This document shows, piece after piece, positions 55,025-63,104 of a DNA stretch of 64,000 nt. The notes below the pieces were generated by a model, which ran no database searches, was not told the DNA's origin, and saw only the letters and a list, made by a program, of their open reading frames with translations. How positions within the stretch are numbered: the first letter of the stretch is position 1; each line of letters opens with the position of its first letter. This stretch comes from Croceibacterium mercuriale (GTDB taxonomy: Bacteria > Pseudomonadota > Alphaproteobacteria > Sphingomonadales > Sphingomonadaceae): assembly GCF_000802385.1 (NCBI RefSeq), contig NZ_JTDN01000001.1:875501-939500 (forward strand). The letters run 5' to 3'. The position numbers were made by a program, and so were the translations under genes.

Positions 55025-55744
55025 TCAGGCGTTCGCGTTCGCGAAGTGCTCGCTGACCTTGGTCCAGTTCACCACCGGCCACCAGCCTTCCAGATAATCC
55101 GCGCGGCGGTTCTGGTAGGTCAGGTAGTAGGCGTGCTCCCAAACGTCATTGCCCAGGATCGGCGTGCCCTTGGTGCCCGCCACATCCATCAGCGGATTGT
55201 CCTGGTTCGGGGTCGAGGTGATCGCCAGCTTGCCGTCGGCACCCACGATCAGCCACACCCAGCCGGAGCCGAACTGCTTCGTGCCGGCTTCCTTGAACTT
55301 GGCCTTCATCTCGTCCAGCGAGCCGAAGGCTTCGTTGATCGCAGAGGTCAGCTCGGCGCTGGGCTCACCGCCATCCGGACCCATGATCTCCCAGAAGAAG
55401 GAGTGGTTCCAATGACCGCCGCCATTGTTGCGCACCACGGGTGCCAGCGTGCCGGCAACCGCGACCAGCTCTTCCAGCGACTTGCCCTGCAGAGCGGGAT
55501 CCGCCTCGACCGCGCCGTTCAGCGCCGTGACATAGGCCTGGTGGTGCTTGTCGTGGTGAAAGGTCATCGTTTCCTTATCGATGGCCGGCTGCAGCGCATC
55601 ATAGGCGTACGGCAAGGGAGGCAGGGTGAAGGTGCTCATGGAATTGGTCTCCTGCTGAGTGTTCGCAACGAACGGGAAGGCGACTGCTGCCACCGTGGCC
55701 AGCGAACCGGCCAGCACGGTGCGGCGTTGAACCTTGACAGGCAA
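55025..55744 (-). CDS. Fe/Mn-family superoxide dismutase with an in-frame Tat-like leader
   Basis: Dismutates superoxide. The core (204 aa from ATG 55639, [18 protein letters not shown]) keeps the four metal ligands: His in TFHHDKHH, His in [10 protein letters not shown], and Asp and His in [20 protein letters not shown] and [10 protein letters not shown] are Mn-type features, so it may be Mn or cambialistic. The frame extends to TTG 55744, with GGGAG 8 nt upstream, adding 35 residues with [18 protein letters not shown] and PFVA, a classic twin-arginine signal pattern. The ATG also has an AGGAG site 9 nt away. Both a periplasmic long form and a cytoplasmic short form are possible; the long form is reported here. 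Confidence 0.9.
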   Translation of the reverse strand: MPVKVQRRTVLAGSLATVAAVAFPFVANTQQETNSMSTFTLPPLPYAYDALQPAIDKETMTFHHDKHHQAYVTALNGAVEADPALQGKSLEELVAVAGTLAPVVRNNGGGHWNHSFFWEIMGPDGGEPSAELTSAINEAFGSLDEMKAKFKEAGTKQFGSGWVWLIVGADGKLAITSTPNQDNPLMDVAGTKGTPILGNDVWEHAYYLTYQNRRADYLEGWWPVVNWTKVSEHFANANA

Positions 55745-55928
55745 AGCTGCGTCTCCCGGGATATGACGGGTCTGACCCGCCGCCGCCGCCGTAACGCGGT
55801 TTCGTCAGGGATGAAACGCTGCAAGAGCACAGGGTTTCCACTTCTTTGCCGCCCGCCCCATCGCCAATCCTGCCGCACTGCAACATGCGCCCTTTCGCGC
55901 AACGGCTCGCTCCGCTACGCAGCCGCGC

Positions 55929-56300
55929 ATGACGCGCCTGCTCCGCCTGCTCTTCTGGGCTGCGACCATCTTCGCCATCACCATGGCATTGTGGCCGCTG
56001 GCCACGCCGGTGCCGGTCGCTGGCCTCTCCGACAAGTGGCAACACATGATTGCCTTCCTTACGCTCACCATCCTGGCTGGGCTGGCCTACGCGGGAACCC
56101 GGCTGCGCACGATCGCGATGGCGATGATCCTGCTGGGCCTGGCGATCGAGGTTGCGCAATGGGGCCTGCCAATGCTGAACCGGCAGGGCAGCGGCCTGGA
56201 CTGGCTGGCCGATGGTGCGGCGACATTCGTTGGCCTGGGGCTGCTGGCGGTGGTGCGCGCCACCGGCAAGGGCCGGATGCCGGAACCGCGCAGGCGATAA
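55929..56300 (+). CDS. VanZ-like membrane protein
   Basis: A 123-aa protein with three to four membrane helices. SDKWQHMIAFLTLTILAGLA matches the D-K-x-x-H-x-x-x-F core of the VanZ-like family, and RQGSGLDWLADGAATFVGLG its C-terminal signature. The family's molecular role is unclear; VanZ gives low-level teicoplanin resistance in Gram-positives, which should not be assumed here. It starts at ATG 55929, 35 bp before the phospholipase D gene. Confidence 0.85.
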   Translation: MTRLLRLLFWAATIFAITMALWPLATPVPVAGLSDKWQHMIAFLTLTILAGLAYAGTRLRTIAMAMILLGLAIEVAQWGLPMLNRQGSGLDWLADGAATFVGLGLLAVVRATGKGRMPEPRRR

Positions 56301-56337
56301 ACCGCTATCGCACAATCGCGAACTGACAGGGGTTAAT

Positions 56338-57855
56338 GTGGCAGAGCCGTTCGACGATGCACCGGTAGAACCGGGTGTGTGGCGCTTTGCCAAGGCCAGC
56401 CGTGTGCGGGTGGTCGTGGATGCGGCCGATTATTTCGATCTGATGCAGCGGGCCATGCTGAAGGCGCGTCGTCGGGTGCTCCTGATCGGCTGGGACTTCG
56501 ACACGCGGATCCACCTGCTGCGCGGCCGGCGCTGGTATCAGAAGGGCATCAAGCGGCAATATCCCAGCCGGCTGGGTAGCTTCTTCGTCTGGTTGGTGCG
56601 GCACAATCCGGAGCTGGAGCTCAAGATCCTGAAATGGGGCTTCGGCGCGCTGAAGCTGGGTCTGCGCGGCACCATGCTGTTCGATCTGGCGCGCTGGTTC
56701 CCGCATCGGCGGATCGACTTCAAGTTCGACAACGCGCACCCGATCGGGTGTAGCCATCACCAGAAGATCGTCATCCTGGATGACACTGTGGCCGTCTGCG
56801 GCGGGATCGACATGACCGATCGCCGCTGGGACACACCCGAACATCGCGAACGGGACAAGCGCCGGCGGCGGCCCTGGGGTTCGCTGCATGGTCCATGGCA
56901 TGACATCACCATGATCATGGAAGGGCCGATCGCCGGCACGCTGCAGGACTTGGCGCGTGACCGCTGGCGCCGGGCGGGCGGGGGCGAGCTGGAGCCGGTG
57001 GAGAACTGCGCCGAAAGTGCCTGGCCCGATCCGCTGGACGCGCATTTCACCGATGTCGAGGTCGGCATTGCCCGCACCCGCGCTGCGTACAAGGACGATG
57101 AAGGCATCAGCGAGATCGAAGAACTGATCCTCTCGCAGATCGCCGGCGCGCGCCACTTCATCTATGCGGAGAACCAGTACTTCGCCAGCCGGCGCATCGC
57201 GGAGGCGATCTGCCTGCGCATGGCGGAGCCGGATCCGCCCGAGATCGTGCTGGTCATGCCGGCGACTGCCGATGGCTGGGTCGAGGCGAAGGCGATGGAC
57301 CCGGCGCGCGACCTGCTGTTCCGCGCGGTGAAGGAGGCGGACCACAAGAACCGCTTTCACCTGTTCATTCCCTATGCCGGCGAGACGTCGATCTACGTCC
57401 ATGCCAAGCTGACGATCATCGATGACCAGATCATCCGCATCGGCTCCGCCAACTGGAACAACCGGTCCATGGGGCTGGACAGTGAATGCGACGTGTTCAT
57501 CGACTGCACGCGACCGGGCAACGAAGGTTGCGGCGACACGATCCGCTCCGTCCGCCTGGGATTGCTGGGGGAGCATCTGGACCTGCAGCCGGACGAGGTT
57601 GCCCGCCTGCTGGAGGAAAGCGGGTCGATGGCGGACATGATCAGCGGGCTGGGTCCTGACCGGGTGCATACCCTGCGACCCTATCAGCGGCAGGATCTGA
57701 GCGAGCTGGAGATCGACCTGGCGACCCGTCAGATGCTCGACCCCGAAGAACCGGCCGAGATGTTTGCCATCACACCGCGCAGGCGTGGTCTTTTCCGTGC
57801 GGGCAGCCTATTGGCTGGGTCCATGAAGAGACTCCGCAGACGCAGGCGGGCATGA
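56338..57855 (+). CDS. phospholipase D family protein
   Basis: Two-domain phosphatidyltransferase/phosphodiesterase, possibly a phospholipase D or a cardiolipin-type enzyme. The 505-aa protein carries both HxKx4D motifs: HQKIVILDD near residue 140 and HAKLTIIDDQIIRIGSANWN near residue 350. AENQYFASRRIAEAI precedes the second motif, as in eukaryote-type PLDs. No signal peptide is evident. GTG 56338 lies about 5 nt after CAGGGG. An overlapping ATG at 56336 is out of frame. The stop overlaps folE (ATGA). The basic C-terminus (MKRLRRRRRA) could bind membranes. Confidence 0.9.
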   Translation: MAEPFDDAPVEPGVWRFAKASRVRVVVDAADYFDLMQRAMLKARRRVLLIGWDFDTRIHLLRGRRWYQKGIKRQYPSRLGSFFVWLVRHNPELELKILKWGFGALKLGLRGTMLFDLARWFPHRRIDFKFDNAHPIGCSHHQKIVILDDTVAVCGGIDMTDRRWDTPEHRERDKRRRRPWGSLHGPWHDITMIMEGPIAGTLQDLARDRWRRAGGGELEPVENCAESAWPDPLDAHFTDVEVGIARTRAAYKDDEGISEIEELILSQIAGARHFIYAENQYFASRRIAEAICLRMAEPDPPEIVLVMPATADGWVEAKAMDPARDLLFRAVKEADHKNRFHLFIPYAGETSIYVHAKLTIIDDQIIRIGSANWNNRSMGLDSECDVFIDCTRPGNEGCGDTIRSVRLGLLGEHLDLQPDEVARLLEESGSMADMISGLGPDRVHTLRPYQRQDLSELEIDLATRQMLDPEEPAEMFAITPRRRGLFRAGSLLAGSMKRLRRRRRA

Positions 57856-58460
57856 GCAGCCTGCTGGGATCAGACGACGAAGAACCACAGGGCAAGATCG
57901 TCGTGCCCGAAGACGTGCAGGATGCCGTCCGCACGCTGATCCGCTGGGCCGGCGACAATCCCGAACGCGAGGGCCTGCGCGACACGCCCCGCCGTGTTGC
58001 CCGTGCGTGGAAGGAATATTGCCAGGGCTATGGCGAGGATCCCGCCGTTCACCTGTCCCGGGTGTTCCGCGAAGTCGGCGGATATGACGAGATCGTCCTG
58101 CTGAAGGACATCCCGTTCCAGAGCCATTGCGAACATCACATGGCGCCGATCATCGGCAGGGCGGCGATCGCCTACCTGCCCACCGATCGGGTGGTCGGCA
58201 TTTCCAAGCTGGCGCGTGTGCTGCACGCTTATGCCCGCCGCCTGCAGGTGCAGGAACGGCTGACGGCAGAAGTTGCACAATGCATCTGGGACCACCTGCA
58301 GCCCCAGGGCGTGGCGGTGGTGATCGAAGCCAGCCATGCCTGCATGACCGCGCGCGGCGTACGTACGCCGGGTGTTGCCATGATCACCAGCAAGGTTATG
58401 GGCACCTTCCGATCGGATCCAAAGAGCCGGCAGGAAGTGCTTGATCTGATGGGTTACTGA
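57852..58460 (+). CDS. folE: GTP cyclohydrolase I
   Basis: Converts GTP to dihydroneopterin triphosphate, the first step to folate and other pterins. The 202-aa protein has the zinc ligands in FQSHCEHHMAPIIGRA and in ASHACMTARGVRTPG, plus HAYARRLQVQERLT and the terminal SDPKSRQEVLDLM, all diagnostic. It starts at ATG 57852 overlapping the phospholipase D stop by 4 bp. Confidence 0.97.
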   Translation: MSSLLGSDDEEPQGKIVVPEDVQDAVRTLIRWAGDNPEREGLRDTPRRVARAWKEYCQGYGEDPAVHLSRVFREVGGYDEIVLLKDIPFQSHCEHHMAPIIGRAAIAYLPTDRVVGISKLARVLHAYARRLQVQERLTAEVAQCIWDHLQPQGVAVVIEASHACMTARGVRTPGVAMITSKVMGTFRSDPKSRQEVLDLMGY

Positions 58461-58491
58461 TCGGCCCGCGAAACATGAAGAAGGATTGCAA

Positions 58492-59784
58492 ATGACGGCG
58501 CTGCTGGTGCGTGGCGGGAAGCCGCTGACGGGGCGGATCGAACCTTCGGCGAACAAGAACGCGGTGCTGCCGGTGCTGTGCGCGACGCTGCTGACCGATG
58601 CGCCGGTGACCTTGCGCAACGTGCCGGAGATCACCGACGTGATCCGGATCGTCGCGTTCTTCGGCGAGCTTGGCAGCACGATCGCCTGGGACAAGGAAGC
58701 CAAGGTGCTGGAGATCGATCATTCGACGATCCCCGCAGGGGCCAAGGGCACCCTGCCGCAAGCGATGCGCGCTTCCATCATGATGATCCCGGGCCTGCTG
58801 CATCGCCTGGGCGAGGCCCGCCTGGAGCATGAGGTGAAGGGCTGCACGCTGGGCGCGCGCGAGATCGACCCGCATGTCGCGGTGTTCCGCGCCTTCGGTG
58901 CCGAGGTCAGCCAGACCGGCGGGCAGATCATCTTCCGCGCTGGTGCCGCAGGCCAACCCGCGCGCATGTGGCTGGAATATGCCAGCGTCACCACGACCGA
59001 GAACTTCATCCTCAGCGCGCTTACGGTCAGCGGATCGTCGCAGATCGTCAACGCCGCATGCGAGCCGCATGTGCAGGAGATGTGCACCTTCCTGGAGCAG
59101 TGCGGAGCCCGGATCGACGGCAAGGGCACGTCCATGGTCACGGTGGAGCGCACAGCCGAACTAACCGGCGCCGACTATACCTTCATCGAAGATTTCCACG
59201 AGGTTGCGACCTTCCTGGCGCTGGCGGCGGTAACCGGCGGCGACATTGCGGTGCGCAACGCTCATCCCGAACACTTCATGCTGATCGACCGCACCTTCGC
59301 CAAGTTCGGTGCCGAGGTGCGCCACGAGGATGGCTGGTCCCGGCTGCAGGCGCCGGAGCGGCTGCGCGTGGAAGGCAATTTCACCAGTCACCTGATCACC
59401 AAGGTGGAGGCCGCGCCCTGGCCCTACGTTCCGGCAGACCTGCTGCCGATCTTCATCGCGCTGGGCGCGCGGGCCGAGGGACAGATGATGTTCTGGAACA
59501 AGGTCTATGAAGGCGGCCTGACCTGGCACACGGAACTGAGCCTCTTCGGCGCACATACCCTGCTGTGCGATCCGCACCGGCTGATCACCTTTGGCGGCGC
59601 ACCGCTGGCGCCGGCGACCGTCACCAGCCCCTACATCATCCGCGTCGCCATTGCCTTGCTGATGGTTGCCAGCAGCATCGAAGGGGAGTCGACCATCCTG
59701 GATGCTGACCCCATCCGGCGCGCGCATCCCGGCTTCGTGGACAATTTCGTCAACCTGGGCGCTGACGTGCAGTGGGTGAAGTGA
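58492..59784 (+). CDS. divergent MurA-like UDP-GlcNAc 1-carboxyvinyltransferase family protein
   Basis: EPSP-synthase-fold protein of 430 aa resembling MurA, the first enzyme of peptidoglycan synthesis. By-eye alignment with E. coli MurA shows the Lys22-Asn23 pair (SANKNAVLPVL), the RASI Arg91, catalytic Cys115 with Arg120 (KGCTLGAREID) and the Asp305 position (VPADLL). The Arg331 region (ENRFMHV in MurA) reads YEGGLTWHTEL, and the Asp369 position is not Asp (YIIRVAI). It is probably a paralogue with altered or reduced activity. The start is ATG 58492, 31 bp after folE; the TTG 58486 start is less likely. The next gene overlaps by GTGA. Confidence 0.8.
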   Translation: MTALLVRGGKPLTGRIEPSANKNAVLPVLCATLLTDAPVTLRNVPEITDVIRIVAFFGELGSTIAWDKEAKVLEIDHSTIPAGAKGTLPQAMRASIMMIPGLLHRLGEARLEHEVKGCTLGAREIDPHVAVFRAFGAEVSQTGGQIIFRAGAAGQPARMWLEYASVTTTENFILSALTVSGSSQIVNAACEPHVQEMCTFLEQCGARIDGKGTSMVTVERTAELTGADYTFIEDFHEVATFLALAAVTGGDIAVRNAHPEHFMLIDRTFAKFGAEVRHEDGWSRLQAPERLRVEGNFTSHLITKVEAAPWPYVPADLLPIFIALGARAEGQMMFWNKVYEGGLTWHTELSLFGAHTLLCDPHRLITFGGAPLAPATVTSPYIIRVAIALLMVASSIEGESTILDADPIRRAHPGFVDNFVNLGADVQWVK

Positions 59785-60638
59785 CCGCCGATCCGGCGAT
59801 GCTGGGCGCAGATGCGGCCTGGCCCGTGTGGGACGGGGAGGCGCCGGCCGGCGCCTTCACCCTGCAGGATGGTGCCGCAACGCCGGAACAGGCGGTGGTC
59901 GCCGCGGTCGCTCATCCGGTGTTGCTGGGCTTTACTCCGGCGCAGCCGAACGGGCGGGCCATGCTGGTGCTTGGCGGGGGCGGCTACACCGCGCTGATGG
60001 CCGGTCGTGAAGGCGTGGCCGTGGCACGCTGGCTGACCGGGCTGGGCTATCACGCCTATGTCCTGATCCACCGCTTCCCCGATGCGGACCACGGTCCGGC
60101 CGCTCCGCTGGACGATGCGCGCCAGGCAATGCGCCTGATCCGCGGGATGGGGCAGGCGGAGCTGGGCGTGGTCGGCCTGTCCTCCGGCGGGCACCTCGCG
60201 GCCTGTCTGGCGGCTGATTATCCGGCGGAATGGACGGAGCGGACCGGCCCTCATGCAGAACATGACACACGGCCGGACGTGCTGGTGATCGGCTATGCCC
60301 CGATTTCCACCAACGCCGCTGGCCGCACGATCATCGCGGACAAGCCACCGCTGCCGCCGGTCGAGAAGCAGGCCATGTATGACCGGCTGCAACCCGATGC
60401 GCAGCTGCGTGCCGGACCGCCGCCATGCTTCATCACCTATGCCGGCAACGATCCCGTGGTGCCGGTCGAGAATGCCCGCCGACTGCATGCCGCGTGGGAG
60501 CGTGCCGGCGCCAATGCCGAGCTGCATGTCTTCGCCGATGCGCCGCACGGCTTCGCGCTCGACACGCAGGACCTGCCGGTGGCGATCTGGCCCCAATTGT
60601 GCGAGGCATGGCTGCGGCAGGTCGGCTTCCTGAAGTGA
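59781..60638 (+). CDS. alpha/beta hydrolase, BD-FAE / carbohydrate-esterase-like
   Basis: A 285-aa serine esterase-type protein with no signal peptide. Landmarks are the oxyanion region MLVLGGGGYTALMAGREG, VARWLTGLGYHAYVLIHR, the nucleophile elbow GLSSGGHLAAC, the Asp in YAGNDPVVPVENA and the His in APHGFAL. This layout is shared with bacterial BD-FAE and acetylxylan-esterase-like proteins that deacylate plant glycans. The start GTG 59781 overlaps the MurA-like stop (GTGA); an upstream in-frame GTG 59772 is possible. The adjacent downstream GH43-type gene supports a glycan role; the acyl group and substrate are unknown. Confidence 0.8.
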   Translation: MTADPAMLGADAAWPVWDGEAPAGAFTLQDGAATPEQAVVAAVAHPVLLGFTPAQPNGRAMLVLGGGGYTALMAGREGVAVARWLTGLGYHAYVLIHRFPDADHGPAAPLDDARQAMRLIRGMGQAELGVVGLSSGGHLAACLAADYPAEWTERTGPHAEHDTRPDVLVIGYAPISTNAAGRTIIADKPPLPPVEKQAMYDRLQPDAQLRAGPPPCFITYAGNDPVVPVENARRLHAAWERAGANAELHVFADAPHGFALDTQDLPVAIWPQLCEAWLRQVGFLK

Positions 60639-60678
60639 TAGCTTCCGCCTGGTTCCATATCTCGAGGTGCGCGACGGC

Positions 60679-62100
60679 ATGACGAAGCCATGGACATGCC
60701 TGCTCAGCAGCGGCTTGATGGTGTTGGCGACCCTGTCCCAGTCCGCCCTGGGGCAAGAGGCCGCGCGCTACGACGCGGTGCATTCCGGAACGCCCTGGTT
60801 CGATCAGCGCGGCCTTCCGGTCAGCGCCCATGGTGCCGGCATCATCAGGGTAGGCGACACCTTTTACCTGTTCGGTGAAGCGCACCGGGACATGACCAAC
60901 GCCTTTGCCGGGTTCAACTGCTACTCTTCCACCGACCTTGTGAACTGGCGCTTCGAAAGCGTGGCCCTGCCGATGCAGCCGTCAGGTGCGCTGGGGCCGG
61001 AAACCGTAGGCGAGCGGCCGAAGGTCATGCGTTCGCCGACAACCGGCGAGTACGTCATGTTCATGCATGCCGACGCCATCGACTATCGCGGGCAGTTTGT
61101 CGGCTATGCCACCGCAAAGGACGTGACCGGGCCTTACACGTACCAGGGGCCACTGCTGTTCGACGGGGCCCCGATCAGGAAATGGGACATGGGCACGTTC
61201 CAGGACCATGATGGCGCGGGCTATGTGTTACTGCATGGCGGCGACATCTACCGTCTGGCAGATGATTACCGGAGCGTGCGGGAGCAGGTGAACGTCGCCA
61301 TGGCACACGGCTTCGAGTCCCCGGCGATGTTCCGGAAGGGCGACACCTACTACTTCCTGGGATCGAACCTGACGGGGTGGGAGCGGAACGACAATTACTA
61401 CTTTACTGCGCGTGACTTGGCTGGTCCCTGGACACGGCAGGGGTTCGTCGCGCCGGAAGGAACGCTGACCTGGAATTCGCAGGTGACCTTTGTGCTGCCG
61501 ATCGCCGGCGAGCGCGAGACTACCTTCATGTTCATGGGGGATCGCTGGTCCTATCCGCGTCAGGCCAGCGCCGCAACCTATGTGTGGCAGCCGCTCATCA
61601 TGGAGAATGACCGGATAGCCATGCCGGCATTCCGCGAGGCCTGGCGCATCGATACCGCGAATGGCGTGGTGATGCCGGGGCCGGAGATCGGCGAGACGAT
61701 CACGCATGACGATCCGCGCGTGCGCTTTGCCGGTGCGTGGCGGCAGGCGGACGCTGATCTGCCGGCCCATCGCGTGACTGACGACCGGACGGCATCATTC
61801 TCGCTGACCTTCACCGGCACGCAAGCCAGCCTCTACAGCGTGGCACGGCCCGACGGCGGCTATGCACGCGTGAGCCTGCGGGATGATCAGGGAGACGAAG
61901 TGCTGTCGGCGACGATCGACATGTACTCGAAATATCCGGTATCGAGTGCCCGCTTCGTGACCCCGCTCCTCCCCCGCGGAACCTACACGATCAGCGCCTC
62001 TGTCGTCGGAGACGGCTGGTACTGGGTCAACAAGCGCGGCGAACGGTCTGGCAGTCAGGGCCATGCAATCACTTTCGACCGGCTGGACGTGCGCCAGTAG
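60679..62100 (+). CDS. exported GH43-type glycoside hydrolase
   Basis: Five-bladed beta-propeller hydrolase, probably acting on arabinogalactan or pectin side chains. The 473-aa protein has a signal peptide (MTKPWTCLLSSGLMVLATLS then QSALG), the SAHGAGIIRVGDTFYLFGEA segment typical of GH43 subfamilies such as 24 and 34, SSTDLVNWRFE, GERPKVMRSPTTGEYVMF, the putative acid Glu in HGFESPAMFRKGDTYYFLGS and a C-terminal beta-sandwich after about residue 340. It starts at ATG 60679. It follows the esterase by 40 bp. Exo-beta-1,3-galactanase or arabinofuranosidase activity is a family-based guess only. Confidence 0.8.
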   Translation: MTKPWTCLLSSGLMVLATLSQSALGQEAARYDAVHSGTPWFDQRGLPVSAHGAGIIRVGDTFYLFGEAHRDMTNAFAGFNCYSSTDLVNWRFESVALPMQPSGALGPETVGERPKVMRSPTTGEYVMFMHADAIDYRGQFVGYATAKDVTGPYTYQGPLLFDGAPIRKWDMGTFQDHDGAGYVLLHGGDIYRLADDYRSVREQVNVAMAHGFESPAMFRKGDTYYFLGSNLTGWERNDNYYFTARDLAGPWTRQGFVAPEGTLTWNSQVTFVLPIAGERETTFMFMGDRWSYPRQASAATYVWQPLIMENDRIAMPAFREAWRIDTANGVVMPGPEIGETITHDDPRVRFAGAWRQADADLPAHRVTDDRTASFSLTFTGTQASLYSVARPDGGYARVSLRDDQGDEVLSATIDMYSKYPVSSARFVTPLLPRGTYTISASVVGDGWYWVNKRGERSGSQGHAITFDRLDVRQ

Positions 62101-62114
62101 CACTACGTCCGCCG

Positions 62115-63008
62115 TCACGCAGCGGGCACCTGCAATGCGTCGATCAGCGCGCGCAGGGCCGGCGTGACCTGCCGGCTGGGGTAATACAGGTAGCATCCCG
62201 CGAAGCTGGGGCACCATTCGTCCAGCACCTGGATCAGCCGCCCATCGGCGATCTCGTCAGCGACATCTGCCTCCAGCATGTAGCCGAGCCCGGCGCCGCC
62301 CCGCACCGCCGCCGCCGACAGTATCTCGTCATTGACGATCAGCTGCCCTTCCGGCCGGACCCGTACCTCGCGGCCGTCATGCTCGAACTCCCACGGCAGC
62401 AGGCCGCCGCCGCCGAGCAGCCGGTAATTGACGCAGCGATGCTGCGCCAGGTCGGCCGGCGTTGCCGGTCGCGGATTTCGTTCGAAGTAAGCGGGGGTGC
62501 CCACCACCACCGTACGGAGGTCCGGTCCGACGCGGACGGCCACCATGTCCCGCTCGACCGACTCGCCGAAGCGGATGCCGGCATCGAACCCGTTTGCGAC
62601 CAGATCGATCAGGCGATCGTCCACGATCACCTCCAGCAGGATATCGGGATGATCTTGCAGGAACCGGGGCATGGCGGGTGCCAGCACCATTCGTGCGGCC
62701 GAACAGAAGGTCGTGACCCGCAGCGTGCCCGATGGCGCCCCGCGCCAGTCGGCCAAGGCCGACAGGCCGCGTGCGACCTCCGCCAGCGCGGGATCGAGCG
62801 AGCGCAGCAGACGCTCCCCCGCCGGCGTCGGCGCAACGCTGCGGGTGGTGCGGGCAAGCAGACGGACCCCCAGCCGCTGCTCCAGCCCACGCATCGCGTG
62901 GCTGAGTGCCGAGGGTGACAGGCGCAGCTCGGCTGCGGCCCGGGTGAAGCTGCGGGCTCGTGCCACCGCGGCGAAGGCTGCCAGATCATCCAGTTCACCG
63001 CGCTTCAT
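62115..63008 (-). CDS. LysR-family transcriptional regulator
   Basis: DNA-binding regulator of 297 aa. The N-terminal winged helix-turn-helix (AFAAVARARSFTRAAAELRL, SPSALSHAMRGLEQRLGVRL) is followed by a substrate-binding domain (GTLRVTTFCSAARMVLAPAM, DAGIRFGESVERDMVAVRV). This subtype commonly controls a divergent oxidoreductase gene. The start is ATG 63008 (MKRGELDDLAAF); the frame extends 12 codons further. It is divergent from the aldo/keto reductase gene, its likely target. The effector is unknown. Confidence 0.92.
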   Translation of the reverse strand: MKRGELDDLAAFAAVARARSFTRAAAELRLSPSALSHAMRGLEQRLGVRLLARTTRSVAPTPAGERLLRSLDPALAEVARGLSALADWRGAPSGTLRVTTFCSAARMVLAPAMPRFLQDHPDILLEVIVDDRLIDLVANGFDAGIRFGESVERDMVAVRVGPDLRTVVVGTPAYFERNPRPATPADLAQHRCVNYRLLGGGGLLPWEFEHDGREVRVRPEGQLIVNDEILSAAAVRGGAGLGYMLEADVADEIADGRLIQVLDEWCPSFAGCYLYYPSRQVTPALRALIDALQVPAA

Positions 63009-63024
63009 TGCTGCATGTCCTTCA

Positions 63025-63094
63025 CAAGGCCTTGCCGGTTGCACCCTCTAATCGCGGGGCACGTCACCCGCTACCTTCCCGTTATTGAAAACGG
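63025..63094. promoter_or_regulatory. candidate LysR operator sites in the divergent lysR / aldo-keto reductase spacer
   Basis: A perfect 10-bp palindrome CAAGGCCTTG lies at 63025-63034, and the inverted repeat CCGTT-N6-AACGG at 63079-63094, just before the aldo/keto reductase ribosome-binding site. Their placement suits autoregulation plus target control, but no experimental motif supports them. Confidence 0.3.
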
Positions 63095-63104
63095 AGATTC
63101 AACA

